Assembly: GCF_026870175.2 (NCBI RefSeq)
Contig: NZ_CP113977.2
Location: forward strand, 1,860,001 to 1,924,000
From: Flavobacterium aestivum
GTDB taxonomy: Bacteria > Bacteroidota > Bacteroidia > Flavobacteriales > Flavobacteriaceae
DNA length: 64,000 bases
Direction of reading: 5' to 3'
Position numbers and translations under genes: made by a program. The notes below the pieces were generated by a model that saw only the letters and a list, made by a program, of their open reading frames with translations, ran no database searches and was not told the origin of the DNA. This document shows, in pieces, positions 9,801-21,100 of the stretch; position 1 is the first letter of the stretch, and each line of letters opens with the position of its first letter.

Positions 9801-10832
9801 GCTCTTAGACCTTATATAAAGAATAGCCTTGCTGACAAAATATATAATTTTAATTATTATAAGTATACAATGTGGCCATATTCGGAAGGATTATCTTTTT
9901 CTTTTTCACCAGGGGACATTGTAAATAATGATGTTCAGATAACGAATGGAGGTCTAGGAGATTATACGAATACCTATGTTTCATATAACACAGTTTCTAA
10001 AAATAGTGTTTCTAATTATATACCTGCTGGTATTGATGGGTATGGAGGATATGATAGAGTACAATCTTATGCGATAAAAAATATAGATTTTTGCCCAACT
10101 GTCATCTGTGCTCCAATGTCAGGAAGTATAAAAACATCTATTGCGAGTCCAACAACTGCTGATAGTATTAATTTTTCATTCGAGACCACTGCGACTAATT
10201 TAAGTTATAAATGGACTTTTAAGGAATTAGATAATCTTACTCCAAAAGGTAGTGCAACAACTCCAGTAGCATCACAAACGTTTAGCATTCCAGGAAATTA
10301 TCGCGTACTTCTTTTTGCTAAAGACGGCAATGGCTGTGAGGGCAATTTTTATACAGATGTAATTGTAAAACAAACGTGTGTGCCAATTGTAGGGAAAATT
10401 AAAATTCTTCAGGCATCATCAACATCGGTGCCAGTTGTTTTGCCAATAGAATTATTTAGATATGAAGGGTCTTGGCAGGCTAATGATGAGAGTAATAATC
10501 CACAAGTAAATTCATGGGTAGATTATTTAGATATCAATGGTGTACAGAAAAGAGTTATCGTAGGTCCAATCGAAAATGGCTGTAAAGAGATTATGGCATC
10601 AAAAATTGTAGCTACCAATGGTGTAGAAAATTGTGTTGCATGTCAGGATTTTGAATACGCTCCAAAAAATGGAGTATGTAGTCAGGTTGAATTTATAGAT
10701 TGTTCAGGTGCACATCAGACTATTTTTATTGGTCAGCCAACAGTGATTGAAGCCAAAAGAATTGTATCAAGCACTCCAGTAGGATGTGATTCTACTGACC
10801 CTTCACCAACAGATCCACCAGCTGAGAATTAA
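6834..10832 (+). CDS. Ig-like (BIG_2) repeat protein with PKD-type region
   Basis: I chose the ATG at 6834 because it gives a clean signal peptide (MKLSHTLVYSILSFFISTVAFSQ); the longer frame from 6783 overlaps the upstream gene and adds a non-signal leader. The 1332-aa product has a poly-Gly linker at about residues 107-115, then about nine to eleven repeats of roughly 75 aa. Typical repeat pieces are TICVNATTQLS, GGTWTSSNPAVATV and GVVTGVTAGTATFTFTA, the signature of bacterial Ig-like group 2 (BIG_2) domains. A PKD-like region (SYKWTF, then FSIPGNYRVLL) follows near residues 1110-1180. The role is probably cell-surface adhesion or scaffold. The C-terminus (SPTDPPAEN) shows no recognisable sorting domain. 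Confidence 0.75.
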   Translation: MKLSHTLVYSILSFFISTVAFSQDQSNTKKGTGTVSTNGASGCTNPVLPAISGGSSSVCVGGITPYFNHSNSNGVWSIVNGSGTATIYTPGMSGKSTSSLNLNGAIGGGGGGGGGGEPTGPSSVQVKGLTPGQVQVKYTVPASGLYCAGSVTQYLMVNAIPVVSITGPNAICVNATTQLSPTTGGTWTSSNPAVATVSNTGMVTGVTAGTATFTFTATGGCTSLATPAVTVNASPAVSIIGNTTVCLGSSTQFSSSTPGGSWSLMPSDREKATVNSTTGIFTGILAGSVLLYYSGNANNGCSFNVSTPITINAAGVLSPIAGSSTVCVGSTTQFLNTTSGGIWLVNDSSKATINSSTGILTGVSAGSVEVTYRVNTNGCSSTVSKLVTVNASPAVSIVGNTTVCVGSTAQFSSATSGGTWSVPPNDRERAIVSSTTGSLTGILAGSVQLYYSGNANGCPFNVSTPITIKDAGPSLSPIAGSSTVCVGSTAQFSNTISGGIWSVNDSSKATINSSTGILTGVLADPAPVEVTYRVTTNGCSLTVSKSVTVDVRPAVSITGANTICVNATTQLSAITGGTWASSNPAVATVNNAGVVTGVTAGTATFTFTATNGCTSSATPAIAVNALPSVSITESNTICINTTTQLSPTTGGTWTSSNPAVATVSNAGMVTGVTAGTATFIFTATGGCASLATSGVTVNTTPIVSITGPNAICINTTTQLSPSGGGTWVSSNPAIATVSNVGVVTGVSVGTATFTFTGAGGCISLPTSAVTVNTSPTISAITGGATKVCIGATTQFANITLGGVWSITNGTGSATIDSTGLVTALSSGTVQVNYMVDNGTCKSYATPQEITISPATTGAKIDGPDTAFIGSSYKREYRGYPLGGTWSVRNASGTATIQMLMGGTQNNEYLGMLNASTRGTVKVIYTYNDPCGSVISLEKEVTILESCTLNNPNSLIVKGLYEKLLSHLYDRVRRGDTNAQINGSTPAELIALRPYIKNSLADKIYNFNYYKYTMWPYSEGLSFSFSPGDIVNNDVQITNGGLGDYTNTYVSYNTVSKNSVSNYIPAGIDGYGGYDRVQSYAIKNIDFCPTVICAPMSGSIKTSIASPTTADSINFSFETTATNLSYKWTFKELDNLTPKGSATTPVASQTFSIPGNYRVLLFAKDGNGCEGNFYTDVIVKQTCVPIVGKIKILQASSTSVPVVLPIELFRYEGSWQANDESNNPQVNSWVDYLDINGVQKRVIVGPIENGCKEIMASKIVATNGVENCVACQDFEYAPKNGVCSQVEFIDCSGAHQTIFIGQPTVIEAKRIVSSTPVGCDSTDPSPTDPPAEN
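7149..7185 (+). repeat. GGC/GGT-rich poly-glycine codon repeat
   Basis: A run of GGN codons (mostly GGC) in an otherwise AT-rich gene encodes an uninterrupted glycine linker ahead of the Ig-like repeats. Such trinucleotide tracts can change length without shifting frame. I see only one copy here, so variation is a prediction. Confidence 0.6.
7300..9400 (+). repeat. Tandem BIG_2-domain coding repeats
   Basis: This stretch holds near-identical modules of about 220-230 bp. Examples are the segments starting near 7324, 7540, 7780, 8020, 8260, 8500, 8720 and 8940. They form two alternating sequence classes: one reads GNTTVCVGSTAQF or AGSSTVCVGST, the other GPNAICVNATTQL. The nucleotide similarity between copies is high, so unequal recombination or copy-number change is plausible. 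Confidence 0.65.
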
Positions 10833-10944
10833 AATTATATCCTTTAATAGTATTGATTAGTGTTTAAATTAATCTTGATATTCAGTAGCACAGCAATAAT
10901 TGTTTATAAATAAACAAGAAACATAAAAAAACATATTAGGAAAT

Positions 10945-13900
10945 ATGACAAACGTTTTTAAAATAAAAAAATACTTGATACTTACTATTGGTATGGTACT
11001 TTGTTCATTGGCAACTTTTGCGCAGGAATTAACGGATCAGGAAATTGGGTATGATGTAACTAGAATAACTCAACGATTGAAAGAGAAAGGGCTTTCAGAT
11101 AGTATTATAAAAAAAGAAATCGCATTGTACATTTATGAAAATGAGAATTTAAAAGGAAAACCGATAGTTCATAATTTAATAGCTGATAAAGAAAATATAA
11201 TCAAAAATAAGACAAGTAAAGTTCTAGTAAGTGTTCCTAAATCTGAAAGAGATGCTTTAATTGCTTTATACTACGCTACTGATGGTCCAAATTGGCCTAG
11301 TACTCTTAGTGGGGTTAAAGCATGGCCTGTTAATGATCCTGGTGCAGAAGTGACAGGTGATTGGAGTGGTGTGTCTATTTACAATGGACATGTTATTGGT
11401 TTACAATTAGTTTCTTTAAATGGTTCAATTCCAGATTTATCTGCTTTACAAAATATCAACGCATTATGGTTAACAGGGGCCTTAAGTGGAACATTAGATG
11501 GATTGAAAAATTTAAAAAATCTTTCAGTACTGAGAATTGGTTACGATCAACTTAGTCCTTGCATCTTTGAGAGCATATTACCTATTAGTAATTTAGATAA
11601 TTTGAGTGAAATGGCATTTAATTGCTCTTTTAATATAAAAAGTATTCCAATAGAGTTTGATAAATTAGTTAATCTTAAAAAAATAGAGTTAAGATCAGAT
11701 ATTAATCAAGGTTTAAGCACATTAGGTAACCTGAAAAGTTTAACTCATATTTTGTTGCAATGTAATTTTTCAGGTTCATTGCCAAGTAATTTTTCTAATT
11801 TGACAAACTTAGAATTTATTAGCATGTTCAACAATAAAATTGATGATATTTCAATTTTGTCTAATCTGACTAGACTAAAATATTTCGATTTTGCAGGAAA
11901 TAAGATAAGTGTTATCCCTTCAGATTTTAATAGATTGACCAATTTATTATATATAGATTTGTTTAATAATAATATAAAAGGTGATTTTCCTATATATTTT
12001 AAAAATCTTCAGTTAATTAATCTAAATATTGGATATAATCATGAAATTGGAGGGCCAATACCTCCATTAAATTTTACTAATCAAGATTATTCATATATTA
12101 TTGCAGGTTCAGGTCGTGCCTTTTCTAGTATGTTTGATTACAGAAATCTTTTTATTACAGAAAATAAATTTAGGTTTATAGATTTTGCAAATGAATATCA
12201 GTACTATAAAAGTAACACAAAAACTTTTCATTATAATTACCAATCCAAGACTGATGAAAAAAAAGTAATTACAGCTTCCGTTGGAGGTACAGTGACTTTA
12301 ACGATGTGTGAAGATGGTAGGTATATTAAAAATGTTGATACATTTCAATGGTATAAAGGTGTATATCCAAACGGTGTTCTTATCAATGATGATAAAGCTA
12401 AAGCTAGACAATATACTATATCAAATCTAACAGTTGCAAATGCAGGAAACTACTATTGTTTATCAAAAAATCCAGAAATAACAACTCCAGAAGAAAATCT
12501 TATATTGCAGAGAGAGCCGATTACTTTAAATGTTGTCAATTGCAACACGGTAGCAGGAACTCTCAAAGCGTCTAATGATAATCCAACTGTGGGTGCTAAT
12601 ACTACATTTTCTTTAGAACCGGTAGCTACTGGCTTAACCTATAAATGGATATTCTACAACGATGCAAACGGAACTACTGTAAAAGATGACAGTCAAACTT
12701 CGGCAACAGCTTCGCAATCTTATAGTATTGCTGGAAACTATTTAGTAAGACTAGAAGTAAAAGATGCAAATGGATGTATGACAACATTTAATAAATTTAT
12801 TGAAGTTAAAAATTATTGCAACAGAAAACCCATCAGTTTTGCATTTGAGACCACAGATACGAACCTCAATTATACTTGGACCACTACAAATGCTGCAGGA
12901 GTTGTTGTGAGTGAAGTGAGCAATACTACAGGTTTGTATACCTATACACCAACTCTTGTAGGGAATTATGTTGTAGAATTGATCGCAACTGGAGAGGGTA
13001 AATGCAAAAAAGTATTATCAGAACCCATAACTGTAGTTTCCTGTGATCCTGTATTGCCTGTTTGTGAGAATCACATTGCTATAGTAGTAGACGAATCAGG
13101 ATCTGTGGATGAGACAGAAGCTAAAAAGATAAGAGCCCAGTTAAAATCTTTTATCAAGGAACAAGCAAAAGTAAATGAAGAAGGATTAGGCAATATGTAT
13201 ATTACCTTAATAGGAATGTCAGATTCTGACGCTGATACACGAGCGGACAAAATAATGGAGCAAAAAGTTACTTCTGCAGATTTGAGTAGTACAGGTAACA
13301 TAAATAGTTGGATAGATAATTATGGCAGACGATTTGGTAAGCTAGGAATTAGTGCAGGATCAGATTATTGGAAAAGTGGTTTAGATGCAGTAGCCAATTC
13401 ACCTTTTAGAATAAAGCCCAAATTAGTTCTCTTAATTACAGATGGTTGTCAAACAGCGAATCCTGTAGAATTAAAGAAAACAATGGAGAAATTTGATAAT
13501 TATCAAAACTCAACAGATACGAGTCTTAATAAGCCCCATTTATATGTAGTGGGAATTGATAATGGTTTTTATGTTGATAATCCTGTTACCACTAAGATAC
13601 TGGCGCGTAATGAAGACCCTAATTATGTGCCTTCGATTCAAAAAAGTAGCCTAACTTCAAAAAATTCAGCCACTTTAAGTAAATCTTTGCAGTACTTGTT
13701 TAATTATCAGGATAATGCTTTTCCAATAGAAAGGATTAATGGTTTTGATAGCGCTTCTTATTTTGGACATAAAGACTTTACGTTATTGACGCAAGAGCCT
13801 TATTATTTTTCAGATAATATAGTAGTTGCAGGAGTAGGATGTGGTAAGGAGTCCAAAAAAGAATATTGTGCGAATTGTTTGTCTTTTCAACCAGAAGTTG

Positions 13901-14406
13901 GTGGTGAGTATTTGTTGAGTGCTTGGGTAAAAGAAGAAACCAATATTCAGGTAAAAAACTATGAGAATTCAGAAATTAATATAGTGTTTTACAATAATCC
14001 ACAGGCATTAGATCCAGACCCAAAAGATCCGAATGCTCCCAAACAGATTATCTCAACTGTTGTCTTAAAACCAAAAGGAGATATTATAGATGGTTGGCAA
14101 AGGATTTCAGGAAGGTTTGTTATACCAAACAATACAATCACGGCTGGTGTGGTATTAGATAATAAGAATGTTGGTATCCCGGTTTATTTCGATGATTTAA
14201 GAATTCATCCGGTAGAAGGAAGTGTTAAAACTTTTGTATACGATCCTGAAACATTCAAACTGATGTCAGAGTTAGACGAGAACAATTATAGTACTTTTTA
14301 TGAGTATGATAATGAAGGAGGATTAGTCCGGGTTAAGAAGGAAACAGCCAAGGGAGTCAAGACCATTCAGGAAACACGCTCTGGTAACGCAATAGAAGCA
14401 AATTAA
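10945..14406 (+). CDS. LRR / PKD / von Willebrand A domain secreted protein
   Basis: The 1153-aa protein has a signal peptide (YLILTIGMVLCSLATFAQ). Leucine-rich repeats follow at residues about 95-400 (for example NLTNLEFISMFNNKIDDISIL). Next are an Ig-like segment (WYKG, then GNYYCLSKNP), PKD-like domains near 530-690, and a vWA domain from about residue 708 with the MIDAS start DESGS. A CBM-like region (VPVYFDDLRIHP-type) comes last, and the C-terminus reads STFYEYDNEGGLVRVKKET, a YD-repeat fragment. The YD tail ties it functionally to the RHS protein two genes downstream. Adhesion or a shell-forming accessory role is inference. Confidence 0.7.
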   Translation: MTNVFKIKKYLILTIGMVLCSLATFAQELTDQEIGYDVTRITQRLKEKGLSDSIIKKEIALYIYENENLKGKPIVHNLIADKENIIKNKTSKVLVSVPKSERDALIALYYATDGPNWPSTLSGVKAWPVNDPGAEVTGDWSGVSIYNGHVIGLQLVSLNGSIPDLSALQNINALWLTGALSGTLDGLKNLKNLSVLRIGYDQLSPCIFESILPISNLDNLSEMAFNCSFNIKSIPIEFDKLVNLKKIELRSDINQGLSTLGNLKSLTHILLQCNFSGSLPSNFSNLTNLEFISMFNNKIDDISILSNLTRLKYFDFAGNKISVIPSDFNRLTNLLYIDLFNNNIKGDFPIYFKNLQLINLNIGYNHEIGGPIPPLNFTNQDYSYIIAGSGRAFSSMFDYRNLFITENKFRFIDFANEYQYYKSNTKTFHYNYQSKTDEKKVITASVGGTVTLTMCEDGRYIKNVDTFQWYKGVYPNGVLINDDKAKARQYTISNLTVANAGNYYCLSKNPEITTPEENLILQREPITLNVVNCNTVAGTLKASNDNPTVGANTTFSLEPVATGLTYKWIFYNDANGTTVKDDSQTSATASQSYSIAGNYLVRLEVKDANGCMTTFNKFIEVKNYCNRKPISFAFETTDTNLNYTWTTTNAAGVVVSEVSNTTGLYTYTPTLVGNYVVELIATGEGKCKKVLSEPITVVSCDPVLPVCENHIAIVVDESGSVDETEAKKIRAQLKSFIKEQAKVNEEGLGNMYITLIGMSDSDADTRADKIMEQKVTSADLSSTGNINSWIDNYGRRFGKLGISAGSDYWKSGLDAVANSPFRIKPKLVLLITDGCQTANPVELKKTMEKFDNYQNSTDTSLNKPHLYVVGIDNGFYVDNPVTTKILARNEDPNYVPSIQKSSLTSKNSATLSKSLQYLFNYQDNAFPIERINGFDSASYFGHKDFTLLTQEPYYFSDNIVVAGVGCGKESKKEYCANCLSFQPEVGGEYLLSAWVKEETNIQVKNYENSEINIVFYNNPQALDPDPKDPNAPKQIISTVVLKPKGDIIDGWQRISGRFVIPNNTITAGVVLDNKNVGIPVYFDDLRIHPVEGSVKTFVYDPETFKLMSELDENNYSTFYEYDNEGGLVRVKKETAKGVKTIQETRSGNAIEAN

Positions 14407-14413
14407 GTAAGGT

Positions 14414-15136
14414 ATGTTTTTAAAAAGAATAGTATGTATTTTGGGTTTGTTTTATTGCAGTTTTGGTTATTCACAAACTACGGTAAAAGAGATTTTTCAA
14501 AAAATGGGGATGCAGTATAGCGCAGCCAAACCTCTACAGTATAAAACCAGTTATGTTTTGTATAAAGATTTTGATTCCAAAAAAGTGGAAGAAAGTTATA
14601 ATGGGATTTTTTATAAAAATGCACAAAATGAAATGTACACGAAAATTGGTAATACCGAAATACTCAATACCAAAAAGGTGAATTTAAAAATAAGTCATCC
14701 TGAAAAATTGATTGAAATTAATAATCCACTACCCAATTATCTTGGCGATTTTGATATGAAGTCTTTACTTGATTTATGCAAGATTGAGAAATGTATTGAT
14801 TACAAATCCTATTGGGAAATAACGCTGACTACAAAGCAATTCTCAAGTTTGCCTTATTCTAGGATCATTGTAAGAATATCAAAGTCATACTTTATGCAAA
14901 AGCAGGTTTTTTATTACAATACGATTACCAACTTTTCTAAAGATTTTCGTAAGCCAGATGCGCATTATCCAAGATTGGAAGTGATTTATAGCAACTTTAA
15001 TAGAAATCCAATAAATCCATCGGTTTTTAGCAGTAATACTTATTTTACTTCATCGGGGAAAAAGAGTATTGTTTTATCCCAAAAATTAAAAAAGTATGGG
15101 ATTGTAGATCAAAGAAGTGTTGCCAATAATAATTAA
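14414..15136 (+). CDS. Exported protein of unknown function
   Basis: The 240-aa product has a signal peptide (MFLKRIVCILGLFYCSFGYSQ) and a soluble mature part rich in lysine and tyrosine. The beginning (TVKEIFQKMG) and the beta-rich middle recall LolA-like periplasmic proteins, but I do not see enough to assign the family. It lies 7 nt after the LRR/vWA gene and ends 16 nt before the chosen RHS start, so it is almost certainly cotranscribed with both. It may be a periplasmic helper for one of the giant proteins. Confidence 0.5.
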   Translation: MFLKRIVCILGLFYCSFGYSQTTVKEIFQKMGMQYSAAKPLQYKTSYVLYKDFDSKKVEESYNGIFYKNAQNEMYTKIGNTEILNTKKVNLKISHPEKLIEINNPLPNYLGDFDMKSLLDLCKIEKCIDYKSYWEITLTTKQFSSLPYSRIIVRISKSYFMQKQVFYYNTITNFSKDFRKPDAHYPRLEVIYSNFNRNPINPSVFSSNTYFTSSGKKSIVLSQKLKKYGIVDQRSVANNN

Positions 15137-15152
15137 GATAAAATATAGATAT

Positions 15153-18100
15153 ATGTATATCAACAAAAGTTTTTTAGTATTAGTTTTTTCATTATTTACA
15201 TTGTTTTCTTTTGGGCAACAAGAGGAGTCATCAGATTACAAACTGGGGGCTGAATTATTAAGTCTGCCTGAATTGAAAGTAGAAGATTCAAGATTTTTAG
15301 ATTTGAATAAGAGAGATTTGAATAATAATAAGTTGTTTGTTTCTGTAAATGATGCAGTATCTATTCATTTTGGATTTAAAGATGATATTTCAACTCCAGC
15401 AGCTTACAAAGAAATATATGATTGTACCATTAGTTTAGAAATTACGCCTTATAATAATCGTGGTATTGTGGATTATTCTTACACTGAGAATGATACACTA
15501 AAGCAACATAATAAACCTTTTATTATTAGTTTAAAAATTACTCATGATAATGCGATAAAAGGAGTCAAGTTTAATGATTATTTGGTTTACAAACTTCCAG
15601 GAATTCATAAAGCAAAAGTTAAGGTAAATTCTATAACATATTCTGCTCCTGGGATTCATTCTGCCCCTTATTTAGCGTTAAAATTTAATACGGATCGTTA
15701 CTATAATTTACAGAACACTACTGTTACGCCAAGTGCACAATTTATTAAATATGATGGAACAACACCTAGAGTAGTTTCTTCAGTTAATGCAGGAGCTGAT
15801 GAGCTTTTAATTAAGTGGGATGCAAATACAGTTGCGCCAGCTTTGGAATATGAGTTGGAATGGGCATGGATTGACAATTTTGGAGCCAATGGCGCTAAAA
15901 TACCGGCTACCCAAATAGGTTTAACAGAGAAAGATTTTATGTTAAACAGCACTAGAATACAAACAAAAAAAACTTCTTACAATATTCCGGTTGTTTATTC
16001 AAGTGGTTATATTATTTATAGGGTAAGACCTGTAGGACGATTCCTTGATGATATTAATAAAATTTATAACGGCAAGTGGTCTACTTTTAATGCTGATAAA
16101 GAATTAAAGACTATAAGCGATTGGACCTATATAGAAATTGATCAATCACACGAAGGAAAGAAAAACTGGCAATATCAAGCTTCTTTTGCCGAGGATGGAA
16201 AGAAAAAAGAAGTGGTTAGTTATTTTGACGGGTCTTTGCGTAATCGTCAGACCGTAACCAAGGTAAATTCGAATAATAAAGCGATTGTTGGTGAGGTAAT
16301 TTATGATAATCAAGGAAGGGCTGCAATAGAGGTGTTGCCAGTTCCTGTAGAAGCCTCGGCCATTCATTTTTATAATGATTTTAATAAAAATGCTGCGGGT
16401 AAAATTTATTCTCATAAAGACTTTGATTGGGATAAAAAAGATAGTATTAAATATTGTGAGCCAATCTTGGTTCCTGAAATGGCTAATGTGGCTGGAGCAA
16501 GTAAGTATTATTCAACAAATAATCCAGTACTCAATAACCATCAGGATTATGTTCCGGATGCTCAAGGTTATCCTTTTTCTCAAATAGAATATACACCTGA
16601 TAATACAGGTAGAATTAAAAGTAAAGGAGGAGTAGGACTTGACCATCAAATAGGGAAAGGACACGAAATGCGTTATTTTTATTCACAACCTACGCAAGAA
16701 GAGTTGAATAGACTTTTCGGATATAAAGTAGGGGATTATTCCCGTTATAAAAAGAATACCGTTATTGATCCCAATGGTCAAATGAGTGTTAGTTATTTGG
16801 ATCCTCAAGGGCGAACAGTTGCTACAGCACTAGCAGGAGATAAGGAAGGAAATTTAGATGCATTAAAGGATGAAATGACTGCAGGTCTACATGAACAGGT
16901 CACAACAAATTTATTAGCAAATAATGATCCGTATGCATCTGGTGAAAATGGAAAACTAGAGGATGGAATTAGATTAAATTCAACTCTTTCTGTAGTAAAA
17001 ACTGGCGAGCTTACTTTTAATTATTCCTTTGCTAAAACCAAAGGAGGATTTACGGATGGTTGTTTGAACGCGAAGGTTTATCCTTTTGTTTATGATTGGT
17101 CTATCAGTCTAAAAAATGATTGTGCAAAAGAATTATTAGTAGGCTCGAAAGTAGGTTCAAATCCGTTATCATCAAAGATTGGAGTATTTAGTCTAAATGA
17201 GACAAGTTCTACTCCATTAAGCTTTCCTGACAAGGTGTTTAACGCATTAGACGAAGAAAAGTTTTTAAAGAAAGGTTCTTATGCTATTAGTAAAGATCTT
17301 AGAATAGATCATGTAGCTTTAGAATCATATGCAAATGATTATATCAAGGAATTAAAAGATAAAAAGATTTGCTTACCCGATCTAACAGCTTTAGCGCCTG
17401 AAATTACTGCTGCAGATTGTAATGTTGCTTGTAATAATTGTGAGCAACCTATAAACGTGTGTAATCTTAATTTAGACATGCTACTGCGAGATGTAAGTCC
17501 TCATGGTCAGTACGGGTCTGTTAAAGGACTTGAAACAGATGACGATGATGATGCAAATCCTTCTTCTGGTACTCCAGTGGATCCTCTTAGTATTTTTAAT
17601 GTAAACAATGATTTACTATATGGTGGTTTTCATACAGAAACACGTAGAGATGAGGGTAGCACTGTTGATGTAACCGTAAAAGTTTCTAATTACAACTGGA
17701 AAAAACCATTTGGAGGATCCTATAAAGAAGCAGATGGAACTGTTTCAAAAATTAATGTAAAATTAATTACTAAGGTTGCAGGTCACGCAGAGTTAAATAT
17801 TTATGATCCCGCTTTAGAAGGTGTTGTTTTGACGGATAAAGATCGTAATACAAATAGTAATGATCCTAATGATTATTTAGTAGAGCCTAAATACTTGAGG
17901 GATGTTGCCTATTTTATAAGTATTTGGCAAAACAGTTGGGCTAATTCTCTGGTTCAATATCATCCTGAATATCAATATTATGTTTATAATTCTGGAATAT
18001 GTAGTAAATTAAATAACGCAGGATTAAATTCAAATGCATTTAATGAGGAATTGCTTAAAAAAGAGTTTTATATCGATGAGACAAAACCTATTGACAATTC

Positions 18101-21100
18101 TATATTTGATGCTGGAGGAGTATTAGAGCAACTTTTAAATATAGATGGTACTAATGATCCTTTCTATAATTCTCCAAATAGTAATAATGAGACTGAAGGA
18201 GATTTTGCTATTCGCAAAGACATTATGAAAGAAGCATTGACTGTCAATTTTGATGGTATGGTAACTGGCGGCAAAAAAATGAATATGCTTCAAGCTGCCT
18301 ATTATTTTGCTGTTTTCTCAAACGGAATTGCACCAGAGTCAGCCTACACTTCTTTTATGAGTGTAAGTCAGAGTTCTTTATTAAGTATAATAAGAAATCT
18401 TGGAAGCAACGGTAATATTGTAGATTTAAATACAAAGCAAAGAATTTGGGCAAACTTTAGATCCTATTATTTAGGTCTTAAAGAAAAAACGCGTAGTGTT
18501 TTTGCACATATAGATGCTATTAAAAACAACAACTATAATGATTGTATAGGTGACTCCAAAAGTTCTGATAATTATGTTGATTTGTTAAAAAAATATACAA
18601 GTATCGGTAGTAGACTTACTGATTTGTTTGATGCTTTACCTGGAGCTGAGGGTGTTTCAATTCCTGTTCCGCCTGCAAGTACTGGTATTGAATTGGCTTG
18701 TTCTAAAACTAGTGCTCCTTTATTTGCTAATAAAGTAAAAAGATTCCTGTCTGCAGATTATGAGACAGATCCTTCTATAGATGATTCTGATCTTTTGGCA
18801 AATACAAAGAAAGAAGTTGAATCAAAAGTGTATTTAGAAACGGGGATAAACCCAAGGACTTCTGATCTTGAAAACCTATTGAAAGGATTAGTAAATCCAA
18901 CGGTTCAGGACCAAAGCTTGCCATTGACTAATGGTATTTTGACAACTAGTATGCCGTTTTTAACGCGTTCTGTATTTGATGCGCAAGTAAATTCTAATTT
19001 TGTTTTAGAGGATGCAAGTGTGACCCCAAAAATTGTTACAACTGTAAATTCTGGGGTTCTTTCTATTGGATTTACTTGTGATAATGTATCAATTTCTACG
19101 CCTATAACATTAGAGTTTGCTAATACAAATAATTATAAAAATCCTTGTGGTGCAAGTGTGAATGCTCCAAATTGGGCGGATATTACAGATTTCAAAAATT
19201 TGTATTACATACCAGGAAGTTTTGTTAAAGAGACGGGAATATACCAATTTAGAATTCTTGCTACCATAAACAGAAAAAGTGGTAACGCAGGTTGTACTAC
19301 TCCCGAAGAAATAATATTGAATGGTACTACAAAAGTTAACATTGCCGATTTTTCTTCAAGTATAGTAGAACCTTCTTGCGATAAAAGGGAAAAATTCAGT
19401 GAAGCTTTTAATGATTTGGTACTTGATTTACAACAAAAAGGTGTTTTATGGAATGATGGTTATTTGGATATATCAACCAATGCAGTATTTCTAAATGGAT
19501 ATTTAAAAACCTATTTTGGAGTAAGTAATACAGATCAGGTTAAGTGGCTTAATGATGAAGGGGGTATATATATATATGTTAATGGAGAGAGAAGACTTAA
19601 AATAGATCTATATAAATTTAATTTAGGGAATGATAAAATTTCAAGAATTACCATTAATGGATTGAGTAGTGATGGTTTCTCTAATGTTGTAAAAATTAAA
19701 TTAAAACATCGTTTTGGGCGAACAAAAACAGCAAATATCAGTTCTGGAGCGCATCATGTGCCTTTGTATTTTAGCTGTTGTTCTCCTTGTGGGGAATGGG
19801 ATTTTGATGGTAATGGAGTAGGAGATGGTTGTGATGAAGTTGTTGATCCTTCTAAAGAGGTTAGTTGTAGTTCATTTGCGGCTGATGAATTGTTACTTGA
19901 AAATTCCTTAAAAGATATTTTGAATGATTTCTTAATTCCTGAAAACCATAAAGAATGGTTATCCGGGAGTTATATAAATATGACAACGATTGGAAGACTT
20001 AATAATGGTTCAGCTTTTAGATATGTATCTAGTAATTCTTTAATGAATAATTTTGTAGAGAAATTTAAGGCTAGAGAGCGTTGGACTAATATTCTAGATC
20101 ATTATACCACAAATTTTTTGGCTCGACCTATATTTGATGAATATTCTATAAGTTCTGATGATAGGCAGGGTTTGGTTTCTTTTTCGTTAACAAACGCTCC
20201 TTATATCGGTACCAGCGATAATTATTATAATGGACGTTTTGATATTGTGGGGATTAATCTTGGAGATGTCAAAAAGATTAATTCAATAGATATTAAGCCA
20301 AGACTTATTTTTACAACCTCTAACGTGATAGAAATTATATATACAGATAATCTTGGTAATACAATTTCAAAAGAGGCAAGGATTAGTTTTATTATAGATT
20401 ATCAGAAATCTATAAATGGAGGTTGGTCTGGGGCTAATTATCAATTATGCAGATTTTTCAATGAAGGTAATCCTGTTGATACTGGAATTAATGCTTGTAA
20501 CATTACTAATGAAACAGCTCAAGCTGAATTTCGTTTTGAAAATAATATTCGTGATGTCATAAACAATATTATTACTAGTGTTGCTAAACCAGTAGAATAC
20601 GGAAAATACTATCCGTGGACTCTTTCATCAAATAATACTACTGTTACTAAATTTATTGAATCATCTAATCTAGTAGAACTTTATCAAGATGCTCGAAGCA
20701 AATTGCATAACTTAGATTTAACATTTAATGCTCCAGTTACTTTAAATTATTTTAGTTATGCATTCCATGAAAATGTAATGTATTTTGATTTTATAGATCA
20801 AAATGGTGTTTTTAATATGGATGGTTTCGCTTTGGGTGTAGATATTTCCAGTATAAAAAAAATTAATTCTATTGATATAATTACTGGTGACATAAATTGC
20901 AATGCAATAATTAATTACAACGATAATTCAGATGTTACTATTATTAAACAAGTTTTTTTTGGTGTTGGAGTATGTTATAGAACTAAAGGATCGACTCAAG
21001 GGGTACCTTTTTGTAAATTCTTGGCAAAATCAATCCCGTTAGTTCCTCCTCAAGAGGTTAGTAGAATGATCAAAAGCAATGAAAGTTTTTTTGGATACTC

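Noticed and set aside
15117..15152. Longer start for the RHS protein
   Set aside because: The ATG lies inside the previous gene and the added residues are not signal-like; the signal peptide begins at 15153.
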